Of a stretch of DNA of 64,000 nucleotides, positions 15,405 to 23,829 are shown in pieces. The position numbers were made by a program, and so were the translations under genes. How positions within the stretch are numbered: the first letter of the stretch is position 1; each line of letters opens with the position of its first letter. Below the pieces are notes generated by a model that saw only the letters and a program-made list of their open reading frames with translations, was not told the origin of the DNA and searched no databases. This DNA comes from Palsa-465 sp963800475 (GTDB lineage: Bacteria > Actinomycetota > Thermoleophilia > Solirubrobacterales > Solirubrobacteraceae), in the NCBI GenBank assembly GCA_963800475.1, contig CAWDAZ010000004.1, positions 186,001 to 250,000 of the forward strand, in the 5' to 3' direction.

Positions 15405-16582
15405 AGCCCCAGCGAGCGGCCGAGGACCTCTTTCATGATCTCGTCGGTGCCGCCGCCGATCGGACCGAGCCGCGCGTCGCGCGCCGCCCGCTCGACCCAG
15501 TACTCGGCCATGTAGCCGTTGCCACCGTGAATCTGCAGGCACGTGTCCATCACGTCGAACGACGCGCGCTGGGTGGCCAGCTTGGCGATCGTCACCTCGC
15601 GCACCGCGTCCTCGCCGGCGACGTACCGGCGCAGCGCGGAGTACGTGACGTCGCGGCCCGCCTCGATCGTGACGGCGATCTCGGCGAGCTTGTGGCGGAT
15701 CGCCTGGAAGTGCCCGATCTCCTTCCCGAACGCCTTGCGCTCGAGCGCGTAGGAGAGCGTGCGCTCGAACGCCGCCTGCATCGCGCCTACCGCTCCGAGC
15801 GCCATCAGCAGCCGCTCCCACTGGAAGTTGGCCATGATCAGGTAGAAGCCGGCGTTTTCGTCCCCGAGCAGATTCTCGTCGGGGACGAGCACGTCATCGA
15901 AGCTGATCGTCGCGGTGTCGGACGCGTGCCAGCCGAGTTTCTCGAGCGGACTCGACTCGACGCCGGCCCCGCGCTCGATGATCAGGAACGAGAGCCCGCG
16001 GTGGCCGCCTTCGCTCGTCGTCTTGACCGCGGTGACGAGGAAGTCGGCACGCACCCCGCCGGTGATGAACGTCTTCGAGCCGTTGACGACGTATCCGCCG
16101 TCGACCTTGTTGGCCGTGGTCCGGATCGACGCGACGTCGGAGCCCGCGTCCGGCTCGGTGATCGCCAGCGCGGCGATCCGCTCGCCGCGGATCCCGGGCA
16201 CCAGGAACCGCCGCTTCTGGTCCTCGGTGCCGAACCGGTTTATCGGGGGGAGCGCGATCCCCTGGTGGGCCCCGATCCCGGCGGCGAGCCCACCCGATCC
16301 ACACCGCGACAGCTCCTCGACGAACACGGCGTCGGCGACCAGGTCGCCGTCACCGCCGTACTCAGCCGGGAACTTGAGGCCGATGTAGCCGAGCTCGGCC
16401 AGTCGCCCGAACACCTCGTTGGGGAACCAGCGCGCCTGCTCCCACTCCTGAGAGTGCGGGAACAGCTCGGTCTCGACGAACCGCCGCACGGGCTCCCGGA
16501 ACTGCTCGTGCTCCGCGGTGAACGGCGGAATCGGGCGGCGCGCGCTCGCGGCGCCCGCGCCTGCTTTCTCGGCCAAGCTCAT
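15401..16582 (-). CDS. Acyl-CoA dehydrogenase 1
   Basis: A 393-residue FAD enzyme for alpha,beta-dehydrogenation of an acyl-CoA. Signatures are IAALAITEPDAGSDVASIRT (about residue 130) and QIHGGNGYMAEYWVERAARD near the C-terminus. The usual catalytic Glu of the EGT motif is absent: the sequence reads PIGGGTDEIM, as in subfamilies whose base lies elsewhere. It is about 45% similar by eye to the paralogue at 19289. Start ATG 16582. First gene of an operon with yqgE and the CDF exporter, divergent from the DHA2 transporter. Confidence 0.9.
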   Translation of the reverse strand: MSLAEKAGAGAASARRPIPPFTAEHEQFREPVRRFVETELFPHSQEWEQARWFPNEVFGRLAELGYIGLKFPAEYGGDGDLVADAVFVEELSRCGSGGLAAGIGAHQGIALPPINRFGTEDQKRRFLVPGIRGERIAALAITEPDAGSDVASIRTTANKVDGGYVVNGSKTFITGGVRADFLVTAVKTTSEGGHRGLSFLIIERGAGVESSPLEKLGWHASDTATISFDDVLVPDENLLGDENAGFYLIMANFQWERLLMALGAVGAMQAAFERTLSYALERKAFGKEIGHFQAIRHKLAEIAVTIEAGRDVTYSALRRYVAGEDAVREVTIAKLATQRASFDVMDTCLQIHGGNGYMAEYWVERAARDARLGPIGGGTDEIMKEVLGRSLGL

Positions 16583-16616
16583 TGCGAGACACAACCGTAT
16601 CGTCGGCGGAGCCGGA

Positions 16617-16622
16617 TAGGGT
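16617..16622 (+). promoter_or_regulatory. -10-like TAGGGT
   Basis: TAGGGT ends 9 nt before ATG 16632, so the DHA2 transporter mRNA may be leaderless or nearly so. Confidence 0.4.
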
Positions 16623-16631
16623 GGGGCGCGG

Positions 16632-18215
16632 ATGTCCGAGAGCCGAGGAGGGGGTTCGGGCCGGCTGCTGTTCGCGATGGCGCTCGCGAGTGGGATCACG
16701 TCGGTGCCCAATGCCGCGATCGTGCTCGCGCTGCCGACGATCCACCGCCAGTTCGACGCGTCGCTGACCGAGCTAGAGTGGACCGTGACCGGCTACCTGC
16801 TCGCGTACTCGGCGCTGATGATCGCCGCGGGGCGGCTCGCGGATGTGTTCGGGCGCGTCAAGCTGATCACGATCGGGACGCTGATCTACATGGGGGCGTC
16901 GATTCCCGCTGCCCTGTCAGGGAACGCCACGGTGCTGATCATCGGCATGATCCTCATCGGCGTCGGCGGGGCTGTGCTGACGCCGGCATCGCTCGCGATC
17001 GTCACCAACAAGTTCCGGGGGACGAGCCGCGGGATGGCGGTCGGGATCTGGGGCGGGGCCAGCGCGCTGTTCTCGGGCATCGCGCCGGCGATCGGCGGGC
17101 TGTTCACGCAGGAGGCGTCGTGGCGGTGGATCCTGTGGTTCAACGTAATTGTCGGGGCCCTGATCCTGCTCGGGATCCACCGGTCGTCCGAGAGTTACGA
17201 CGAGGAGGCCAGCCGCCACATCGACGTGGCCGGCGTGGCCCTGTCGTTCACCGGCCTTGCCGCGCTGGTGCTCGCGTTCAACGAGGCGCCCTCGCCGTGG
17301 GCGTTCGCGTCGCCCCAGTTCGTCCTGGTGATCGTCGCGAGCTTCGTGCTGCTCACCGGCTTCGTGTTCCTGGAGCGCCGGCTCCACGATCCGCTGATCG
17401 ACCTCGGGCTGTTCCTGAAGCGCAACGTCACCGGCGCGAACATCGTCCTGTTCGTGCTCAACTTCGCGCTCGGCGCCGTCCTCTTCTTCGTCCCGCAGTA
17501 CCTCGAGGACCAGATCACGTTCGGGGCGCTCAAGGCCGGGCTGGCGCTACTGCCGCTGAGCGCCACGATGGTGGTCGCGATGCCGCTGGGCGGGCGCCTG
17601 TTCGAGCGCCTGGGTCCGGTCCCGCCGATCGTCGCGGGGAGCGCCATGTCCGGGATCTCGATGCTCCTCCTGAGCAGGGTCTCGACGTTCAGCGGATACA
17701 CCGCGTTCTGGCCGGCGCTGGCGCTGCTCGGACTGGGGGTCGGCACTGCGCTGACGCCGCTCAACCTGGCCGCGCTCAACGCCACGTCGATTCGCAATCA
17801 CGGCACGGTCGCCGGGGTCCTCGCGATGGTCGCCGGGCTCGGCGGCATGTTCGGGGTTGCGCTCACCGGGGCGCTGTTCGAGCAGCTTCAGAGGAATGAC
17901 ATCGTGTCGGGGCTGGCCGACAAGGGCATCCAGATCACCAGTTCCGCGGCGGATACGCTCGGCGGCCTGATGTCGGGTACCCCCTCTGCGACCAAGGCGC
18001 TAGCCGGCTACCCGGCCGCGCAGCAGGCGCAGGTGAAGGCAGCCGTCCACCAAGGCTTCGTGTCCGCCTTCGGCAGTGCGATGGAGCTGTCGTTCGCGCT
18101 CGTCGTGCTTGGCATCGTGCTCACTTTCCTGCTGATCAGGCGCGAGCCGGAGGTGGAGCCGCTGGCGTACCCGAACGTCGCCCAGCCGTTCACGGGGCTC
18201 GCGCCCCGGCCGTAG
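16632..18215 (+). CDS. DHA2 family (EmrB/QacA) MFS transporter 1
   Basis: 527 residues with about 14 hydrophobic segments, length and topology of a drug:H+ antiporter of the DHA2 family. Motif A appears as AGRLADVFGRVKLITIG after helix 2, and the antiporter motif C region as GIAPAIGGLFTQEASWRWIL (helix 5). The start MSESRGGGSG precedes helix 1. No adjacent regulator gene. Drug or metabolite exported is unknown. It lies 3 kb from the peptide locus but on the far side of unrelated genes, so a link is not supported. Confidence 0.88.
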   Translation: MSESRGGGSGRLLFAMALASGITSVPNAAIVLALPTIHRQFDASLTELEWTVTGYLLAYSALMIAAGRLADVFGRVKLITIGTLIYMGASIPAALSGNATVLIIGMILIGVGGAVLTPASLAIVTNKFRGTSRGMAVGIWGGASALFSGIAPAIGGLFTQEASWRWILWFNVIVGALILLGIHRSSESYDEEASRHIDVAGVALSFTGLAALVLAFNEAPSPWAFASPQFVLVIVASFVLLTGFVFLERRLHDPLIDLGLFLKRNVTGANIVLFVLNFALGAVLFFVPQYLEDQITFGALKAGLALLPLSATMVVAMPLGGRLFERLGPVPPIVAGSAMSGISMLLLSRVSTFSGYTAFWPALALLGLGVGTALTPLNLAALNATSIRNHGTVAGVLAMVAGLGGMFGVALTGALFEQLQRNDIVSGLADKGIQITSSAADTLGGLMSGTPSATKALAGYPAAQQAQVKAAVHQGFVSAFGSAMELSFALVVLGIVLTFLLIRREPEVEPLAYPNVAQPFTGLAPRP

Positions 18216-18230
18216 CTCAGGGGCCCGGAG

Positions 18231-19202
18231 TCAGGGGCCCGGCGAGGGCGGCGCGCCCGGAGGCGGAATGCTCGACGGGGGGTCGCCGGGCGGCGGGTCG
18301 CTCGGCGGCGGCTCGAGGGTTGGCTCGCCTGACAGCTGCTCGACCCCGGGCGGCGGCCCGGTGGGCCCTCCGCCGGCCAGCAGCACGTTGTGATCGACCC
18401 CCTCCTTGCGGACGCGGAGGTCGATGTAGATCACGTTGATCAGCGCCGCGAAGAACGGGGCCAGCAGGATCGAGATCAGCGCTCCGACCACGCCCTGGAT
18501 CACCTCGTAGAGGGTCACGTTGGTGGTCGCATGCGAGATCGCCCCCGCGATCGCGCCGATGATGAACACCGCGACGATGTACATGATCAGGCCGACCACC
18601 AGCCGGCCGAACGTCTGCCACCAGCGGCCGCTGACGAGGCTCATCGAGCGGCTGATCGCGCCCATCCCGCGCAGGCCCTCGAGCATCAGTACCGGAACCG
18701 CGAGCGACACCGCCACGAACAGGTACACGCCGGGGATGATCAGCAGGATCAGCCCGACGACGATCATCACCGTCGAGATGACCCCGATCCACAACAGCGA
18801 CAGCAGGCGGTGACGAGCGAACGCGTAGTCGAACGACTCGCGGATCTCGTGGGGCCTGCCGAGGTAGGCGTCGAGCTGGAGCTTGAACACGGCGCCGGTC
18901 GCGAGCAGCTGACCGAACAGGCCGAGCAGCGCCACGATCAGCAGCGCGACGTTCGAAGACGTGGTGCTGGTTGCACCCGCGGTGTACAGCGTCCCGTTGT
19001 GCAGGAACACGTCGCTCGGAAGCGTCACGCGGCGCAGGATCACCTCGATGAACTCGATCGGGATGATCACGATCGCGACCAGCTGCCACAGCTGGACGGC
19101 GTTCTTTGCGTACAGCTGGATGGCCGCGTCGATCGTCTGGCCGATGTCGAGCGGCTTCAGTACGCGCCCCGGTGCCCCTCCGGTTGCCCTGGCAGCCTCC
19201 AT
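18231..19202 (-). CDS. Multi-pass membrane protein with Pro-rich tail
   Basis: 323 residues. After KPLDIGQTIDAAIQLYAKNA, a start seen in the glycerophosphoryl diester phosphodiesterase membrane-domain group, there are about six hydrophobic segments (VAIVIIPIEFIEVIL, LLIVALLGLFGQLLA, VMIVVGLILLIIPGVYLFVA and others). The last 50 residues are almost only Pro, Gly and Ser (PPPSDPPPGDPPSS), cytosolic or wall-facing. Function unknown. ATG 19202 was chosen at the start of homology-like sequence; the frame is open much further upstream but that part is a shadow of the next gene. Confidence 0.7.
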   Translation of the reverse strand: MEAARATGGAPGRVLKPLDIGQTIDAAIQLYAKNAVQLWQLVAIVIIPIEFIEVILRRVTLPSDVFLHNGTLYTAGATSTTSSNVALLIVALLGLFGQLLATGAVFKLQLDAYLGRPHEIRESFDYAFARHRLLSLLWIGVISTVMIVVGLILLIIPGVYLFVAVSLAVPVLMLEGLRGMGAISRSMSLVSGRWWQTFGRLVVGLIMYIVAVFIIGAIAGAISHATTNVTLYEVIQGVVGALISILLAPFFAALINVIYIDLRVRKEGVDHNVLLAGGGPTGPPPGVEQLSGEPTLEPPPSDPPPGDPPSSIPPPGAPPSPGP

Positions 19203-19288
19203 CTCGGCCGCGACGATAGCGTCGTCCGCGGACCGGGTGGGTTTTTTTGCTGACCTCGGGCGGCCGGGGTGCCCGCGCCCGCGCGGCG

Positions 19289-20476
19289 CTACAGGCCGAA
19301 CGAGCGGCCGATCACCTCGAGCATGATCTCGTCGGTGCCGGCGCCGATCCGGTTCAGGCGCATGTCGCGCCACGCGCGCTCGATCCCGTACTCCTTCATG
19401 TAGCCGTTGCCCCCATGGATCTGGAGGCACTCGTCGGCGACTTCGAAGCCGATCTGAGAGGCGTAGAGCTTGGCCATCGAGATCTCTCGGACCGGGTACT
19501 CGCCGTTCTGAAGGCGCCATGCCGTCGTGTAGACCATCTGTCGGGCGGTCTCGATCTTGGTCGCCATCTCCGCGAACTTGTGGCGGATCACCTGGAAGTT
19601 GCCGATCGGACGCCCGAACGCGGTCCGCTCCTTGGCGTACTGGAGCGTGCGGTCGAACAGGCCCTGGGCGCCGGCGACGCACCCGGCGGCGCCGATCAGC
19701 CGCTCGCCCTGGAGCTCCCAGGAGATGTGGTAGAAGCCCTTGCCGATTTCCCCGAGGACCGCGGTAGCGGGAACGCGGACATCCTGGAACGCAAGCAGCG
19801 CGGTGTCCGAGGCGTGCATCCCGAGCTTCTTCAGGCGCTCCTCGCGGATCACTCCGGGGAGGTCCATCGGGACCAGGAACAGGGTGAGCCCGCCGTGGCC
19901 GGCGTCCGGGTCGGTCTTCGTCACGAGCACGATCACGTGCGCGCGGTGGCCGTTTGTGATGAACGTCTTCGAGCCGTTGATCACGTACTCGTCGCCGTCA
20001 CGGACCGCGCGGGTCTTGATCCCCGCGACGTCCGAACCTGCGTCCGGCTCGGTGATCCCCAGGCACAGGATCGCCTTGCCCTGGATCGCGGGCACCAGCC
20101 ACTCCTGCTTCTGCTCCTCGGTCCCGAACTTGAGGATCGGCGGCATCGCCATGTCGGTCTGGACCGCGAGGCCCATGCCAAGGCCGCCGCAGTGCGCGTG
20201 GCGGAGCTCCTCGGCCAGCACCAGGGTGGTGTAGTAGTCGCCGCCCTGACCGCCGTACTCGACAGGCTTGTCGAGGCCCAGGAACCCGAGCTCGCCCATC
20301 CGCTCGAACACCCAGTCCGGGAAGGTGTTCTCCTCCCACTCCTCGGAGTGGGGCTGGAGCTCCTTGATCACGAACCGGCGGATCGAGTCGCGGAGCTGCT
20401 CGTGCTCGTCGGTGAAGATGAAGTGCTTGCGCTGGGAGGCGAAGTCGGGCTTGAGAACGTCGGCGGTGGTGGTCAT
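19289..20476 (-). CDS. Acyl-CoA dehydrogenase 2 (catabolic island)
   Basis: 395 residues. FAD/acyl-CoA signatures are ILCLGITEPDAGSDVAGIKT and QIHGGNGYMKEYGIERAWRD. As in the paralogue at 15401, the canonical catalytic Glu position is not Glu (RIGAGTDEIM). It would oxidise an acyl-CoA to the 2-enoyl-CoA that a crotonase or a biotin carboxylase can use. ATG 20476 has TAGCGT 7 nt upstream; a GTG 9 nt further up is possible. The promoter carries a palindrome shared with the carboxylase gene at 21647. Divergent from the crotonase gene. Confidence 0.9.
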   Translation of the reverse strand: MTTTADVLKPDFASQRKHFIFTDEHEQLRDSIRRFVIKELQPHSEEWEENTFPDWVFERMGELGFLGLDKPVEYGGQGGDYYTTLVLAEELRHAHCGGLGMGLAVQTDMAMPPILKFGTEEQKQEWLVPAIQGKAILCLGITEPDAGSDVAGIKTRAVRDGDEYVINGSKTFITNGHRAHVIVLVTKTDPDAGHGGLTLFLVPMDLPGVIREERLKKLGMHASDTALLAFQDVRVPATAVLGEIGKGFYHISWELQGERLIGAAGCVAGAQGLFDRTLQYAKERTAFGRPIGNFQVIRHKFAEMATKIETARQMVYTTAWRLQNGEYPVREISMAKLYASQIGFEVADECLQIHGGNGYMKEYGIERAWRDMRLNRIGAGTDEIMLEVIGRSFGL

Positions 20477-20483
20477 GGGACGC

Positions 20484-20489
20484 ACGCTA
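20484..20489 (-). promoter_or_regulatory. -10-like TAGCGT
   Basis: On the minus strand TAGCGT ends 7 nt before ATG 20476. The shared operator lies directly upstream of it, in the -10/-35 spacer, where a bound repressor would block polymerase. Confidence 0.4.
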
Positions 20490-20491
20490 AC

Positions 20492-20507
20492 AGTAAGACG
20501 TTCTACT
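20492..20507. promoter_or_regulatory. Operator-like palindrome A (AGTAnnACGTnnTACT)
   Basis: AGTAAGACGTTCTACT is a 16-bp near-perfect palindrome centred on ACGT. Read on the minus strand it lies in a 30-bp block (20520-20491) matching 21611-21640 at 22 of 30 positions, including a GCAAAGTAG start and an AAGTAG repeat. The size and symmetry suit a TetR-type dimer. The regulator is not known. Confidence 0.6.
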
Positions 20508-20637
20508 TTCTACTTTGCGGCGCCGCGGGCGAACGCCCTGCGGCGGCCGGGGCGGCGCCTCAGCGCGTCCCCGGGGCGAACTTTGCTGCCGGACTCCGAA
20601 ATACCGGAGTGCGGGAGCATCGTTCGGGCCGGGGGCA

Positions 20638-20643
20638 TAGGCT
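20638..20643 (+). promoter_or_regulatory. -10-like TAGGCT
   Basis: TAGGCT ends 9 nt before ATG 20653 of the crotonase gene. A small inverted repeat, ACTCCG/CGGAGT (20593-20610), lies upstream of it near the expected -35 to -60 region. Confidence 0.4.
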
Positions 20644-20652
20644 TCGCGCCCG

Positions 20653-21435
20653 ATGGTCTTCGAGACGCTCCTCTACGAGACCGCGGACGGCGTCGCGACG
20701 ATCGCGCTCAACCAGCCGGACACCCGCAACGCGCTGTCCGACGAGCTGCTCCGCGAGCTCGCCGAGGCGTTCGAGCAGGCCCGCGACGACGACGCGGTCC
20801 GGTGCGTGGTGCTGACGAGCACCCACGACCGGGTGTTCTCCGCCGGCGCCAATCTCGGCGGTTTCGCGGCCGACGCGCCGCTCGTCCACAAGCATTTCGC
20901 CACCGAACGGTTCCCGAAGCTGTTCAGGCTGATCGGCGAGCTGGGCAAGCCGACGCTGTGCGCCGCCAACGGGCACGTGCTGGCGGGCGCGCTCGGGATC
21001 GCGCTGGCGTGCGATCTGATCATCGCCAAGGAGGGGGCGCGGTTCGGGACCCCCGAGATCAACGTCGGGCTGTTCCCGTTCATGATCATGGCGCTGATCT
21101 ACCGCAACGTCCCGCGCAAGAAGACCAACGAGCTGTTGCTGCTCGGCGAGCAGATATCGGCACAAGAGGCGGTCCGGATCGGGATCGCGAACAAGGTTGT
21201 CCCGCCGGAGGAATTCGATGACGCGGTGAACGACTGGGCGCGCAAGCTCGCGGCCAAGTCCCCGGTGATGATGCGGCTCGGCAAGGACGCGATGTTCCGC
21301 CAGCTCGACATGCCGTTCGAGGAGGCGCTGGACTTCCTGCGCTCGCAGCTCACGATCGCGTTTTCGACCGAGGACATCCAGGAGGGGGTCAGGGCGTTCT
21401 TCGAAAAGCGCGAGCCGAACTGGTCGGGAAGATGA
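20653..21435 (+). CDS. Enoyl-CoA hydratase/isomerase (crotonase) family protein
   Basis: 260 residues. The oxyanion hole is formed by FSAGANLGGF and GHVLAGALGIALACD. Of the two catalytic Glu residues of classical enoyl-CoA hydratase, the second is kept (GTPEINVGLFP) but the first aligns with Gly in AGALGIAL. It may therefore be an isomerase or another crotonase rather than a simple hydratase. Genomic context is acyl-CoA catabolism: divergent from an acyl-CoA dehydrogenase and followed by a carboxylase beta subunit. The ATG is 9 nt after a TAGGCT box. Confidence 0.85.
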   Translation: MVFETLLYETADGVATIALNQPDTRNALSDELLRELAEAFEQARDDDAVRCVVLTSTHDRVFSAGANLGGFAADAPLVHKHFATERFPKLFRLIGELGKPTLCAANGHVLAGALGIALACDLIIAKEGARFGTPEINVGLFPFMIMALIYRNVPRKKTNELLLLGEQISAQEAVRIGIANKVVPPEEFDDAVNDWARKLAAKSPVMMRLGKDAMFRQLDMPFEEALDFLRSQLTIAFSTEDIQEGVRAFFEKREPNWSGR

Positions 21436-21511
21436 CCCCCGTAGGGGATCCGGGAAGACGACCGCGGCCACGCGCCCACGCCGACCGCGATCGCTACCCG
21501 ACCCCAGCCCT

Positions 21512-21534
21512 GAGGGCGGCGCTCCGCCACCCTC
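21512..21534 (+). terminator. Possible GC-rich hairpin terminator after crotonase gene
   Basis: GAGGGCGGCG and CGCCACCCTC form a 10-bp stem with one mismatch and a 3-nt loop, followed by TTCTCG. There is no long T run, so intrinsic termination is only a possibility. The rest of the 211-nt gap holds a short inverted repeat (AGGTTG/CAACCT, 21544-21560) and the promoter/operator of the next gene. Confidence 0.35.
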
Positions 21535-21623
21535 TTCTCGCCAAGGTTGGTTATCAACCTACCCGTCAAAGAAACGACTAAACCCGGTCTTGACGCTCGA
21601 TCGTCAGACCTGGCAAAGTAGGA

Positions 21624-21639
21624 AGTAGGACGTACCACT
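21624..21639. promoter_or_regulatory. Operator-like palindrome B, shared with 20492
   Basis: AGTAGGACGTACCACT, imperfect palindrome centred on ACGT, 7 nt before ATG 21647. The surrounding block 21611-21640 resembles the one in front of acyl-CoA dehydrogenase 2. A TTGACG lies upstream at 21590-21595. This suggests both transcription units answer to one regulator. Confidence 0.6.
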
Positions 21640-21646
21640 TCTAGAG

Positions 21647-23221
21647 ATGGCCACCGACGCTCCTGCCACCAGCCTGCTGCGCCCGCTTGCCGACGATCTG
21701 CGCTCGAGACGCGAGCAGATCAAGCTGGGCGGCGGACCCGAGAAGATCGAGGCCCAGCACGCGCAGGACAAGCTCACCGCGCGCGAGCGGCTGGACCTGC
21801 TGATCGACCACGGGACGTTCGTCGAGCTCGGGATCCATGGCCGGCCGCACTCCTCGCAGCGCGCGATGGACGGCAAGGACGCGCCCGCCGACGGCGTCGT
21901 CACCGGCTACGGCAAGGTCGACGGTCGGCTGGTCGCGGTCGCCGCGTACGACTTCACGGTGATGGCCGGGTCGATGGGGATGACGGGCGAGCTCAAGGTC
22001 TCGAGGCTGCGCGAGCTGGCACTGACCAAGCGGATCCCGATGATCTGGCTGCTCGACTCCGCCGGCGCACGGATCCAGGAGGCGGTCGGCTCGCTGTTCG
22101 CCGGCTCGGGCCACCTGTTCCGCGAGGAGGTCGTGATGAGCGGGGTGATCCCGCAGGTGGCGGCGCTGATGGGGCCGTGCGCAGCCGGTACCGCGTACAT
22201 CCCCGGGCTCGCCGACTTCGTGCCGATGGTCAAGGGCCGCGGCTCGATGGCGCTGGCGGGGCCGCACCTGGTGCGCGCCGCCGTCGGGGAGAACGTCACG
22301 CAGGAGGAGCTCGGCGGCTCGCGCGTGCACTGCAGGAAATCGGGCGTCGGCGACCTTGAGGTCGCCGACGATCCTGAATGCATCGAGCGGATCAAGCAGT
22401 ACCTGAGCTACTTCCCCTCCAACTGCGAGGAGCAGCCGCCGGTCGTGCTGACCGAGGACCCGGTCGACCGCGGCGACGAGGAGCTGCTGGACGTGCTGCC
22501 CGACTCGAACCGCAAGCCCTACGACATGTACGACGTGATCCGGCGGATCGTCGACGACGGCGTCTACTTCGACATCAAGCCGCAGTTCGCGAAGACGCTG
22601 ATCACCTGCCTGGCCCGGTTCGGCGGCCGTCCCGCCGGGATCGTCGCCAACCAGCCCAAGCAGCTCGGCGGGATCCTCGACAACGACAGCGCGGACAAGG
22701 CAGCGCGCTTCATCAATCTCATGAACGCGTTCAACATCCCGCTCGTGTACCTGATGGACGTCCCTGGGTTCATGGTCGGGACGAAGGTCGAGGAGGCCGG
22801 GATCATCCGCCACGGGGCGAAGATGCTGTACGCGACCGCCAACGCCACGGTCCCGAAGGTCACGGTCGTGCTGCGCAAGGCCTACGGCGCCGGCTACTAC
22901 GTGATGTGCGGCCGCGCGTACGAGCCGGACCTGATCGTCGCGTGGCCGTCGGCCGAGATCAGCGTGATGGGGGCGGAGGGCGCGGTCGAGATCATCTTCC
23001 GCAAGCAGGTCGAGGCGGCCGACGACCCCGCCGCCAAGAAGCAGGAGCTGATCGACAACTTCAGGAAGATCATCGACGTCTACATCGCGGCCGGCAACGA
23101 CATGATCGACGACGTGATCGACCCGCGCGAGACGCGCGCCACGATCTGCCGGGCGCTCGAGATGGCGGGGCGCAAGCACGTCGAGCGCCCGTGGAAGCGC
23201 TCCGGGGTGATACCGGTTTGA
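21647..23221 (+). CDS. Acyl-CoA carboxylase, carboxyltransferase (beta) subunit
   Basis: 524 residues, the carboxyltransferase of a biotin-dependent carboxylase (propionyl-, methylcrotonyl- or related acyl-CoA). Family features include KLTARERLDLLIDHGTFVEL, WLLDSAGARIQEAVG, GGSRVHCRKSGVGD and, in the C-terminal half, PKQLGGILDNDSADKAARF, YLMDVPGFMVGTKVEE and AYGAGYYVMCGRAYEP. No biotin carboxylase/BCCP alpha subunit is encoded in the window, so it must pair with one elsewhere. Its promoter has the operator shared with the acyl-CoA dehydrogenase. The exact acyl substrate is open. Confidence 0.9.
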   Translation: MATDAPATSLLRPLADDLRSRREQIKLGGGPEKIEAQHAQDKLTARERLDLLIDHGTFVELGIHGRPHSSQRAMDGKDAPADGVVTGYGKVDGRLVAVAAYDFTVMAGSMGMTGELKVSRLRELALTKRIPMIWLLDSAGARIQEAVGSLFAGSGHLFREEVVMSGVIPQVAALMGPCAAGTAYIPGLADFVPMVKGRGSMALAGPHLVRAAVGENVTQEELGGSRVHCRKSGVGDLEVADDPECIERIKQYLSYFPSNCEEQPPVVLTEDPVDRGDEELLDVLPDSNRKPYDMYDVIRRIVDDGVYFDIKPQFAKTLITCLARFGGRPAGIVANQPKQLGGILDNDSADKAARFINLMNAFNIPLVYLMDVPGFMVGTKVEEAGIIRHGAKMLYATANATVPKVTVVLRKAYGAGYYVMCGRAYEPDLIVAWPSAEISVMGAEGAVEIIFRKQVEAADDPAAKKQELIDNFRKIIDVYIAAGNDMIDDVIDPRETRATICRALEMAGRKHVERPWKRSGVIPV

Positions 23222-23826
23222 GGCACGCGGGACGGATCGGCGCGCCCGAGGCGGCCGGGGCGCTGCTCGCCGCGCTCGCACTCGGCGCGTGCGGCTCGAG
23301 CAGTTCCCATTCGGTCTCCAACGTCACTGCGACCGGCACGGCCGCCGGACCGGGCACGAAGCGCTTCAGCGCCCCCGGGATGGCGCTTCACTTCGACTAC
23401 CCCGCGAGCTTCCGCGTCGTTCCGCTCGCGGAGTCGAAGCGGGTCGCCGGGAATACGGGGCAGGCGTCGCACGCGGCGGTCGGCACCGGGCCGTACGACC
23501 TGCTGATTGTGACGCGGTTCCCGAACCGGCCGGTGCCGGTGACCTCGAGCAACATCTCCAAGCTCAAGTCGCAGTTCGACGCGGCCGCCAGCTCGGCGCT
23601 CGGGCGGCAGCTCTCCTCGACCGTGACCACGGTCGGCGGGCTCCCGGCGCTGTCATTTCCTGCGGCGCCGGTGCTCGGGCTCCCGACGCATGCGACGAGC
23701 CGGATCACGAACGTGTTCTACGGCGACGATGAGTACGAGCTCAACTGCCAGTACACGCCAAACGGGGCGGCGACGATCAGCGCTGCCTGCAACGCGATGC
23801 TCAGCACGCTGAGCGCCGGGGGGTGA
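23218..23826 (+). CDS. Putative lipoprotein
   Basis: 202 residues, unknown function. TTG 23218 overlaps the carboxylase stop and yields a signal peptide ending ALLAALALGACGSSSS with lipobox LGAC (Cys25). After a Ser/Thr/Gly-rich stretch, the body begins with FSAPGMALHFDYPASFRVVP, a pattern common in actinobacterial lipoproteins of the LpqN/LpqT-like type, with later VTRFPNRPVPV and a final AACNAML. It sits between two catabolic genes of the same strand, 3 nt before the next start. Confidence 0.68.
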   Translation: MRHAGRIGAPEAAGALLAALALGACGSSSSHSVSNVTATGTAAGPGTKRFSAPGMALHFDYPASFRVVPLAESKRVAGNTGQASHAAVGTGPYDLLIVTRFPNRPVPVTSSNISKLKSQFDAAASSALGRQLSSTVTTVGGLPALSFPAAPVLGLPTHATSRITNVFYGDDEYELNCQYTPNGAATISAACNAMLSTLSAGG

Positions 23827-23829
23827 GCC

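Noticed and set aside
19210..19250. T run with GTCCGCGGAC before it, read as a terminator
   Set aside because: No plus-strand gene ends upstream, and the palindrome is not next to the T run. On the minus strand it is an A run.
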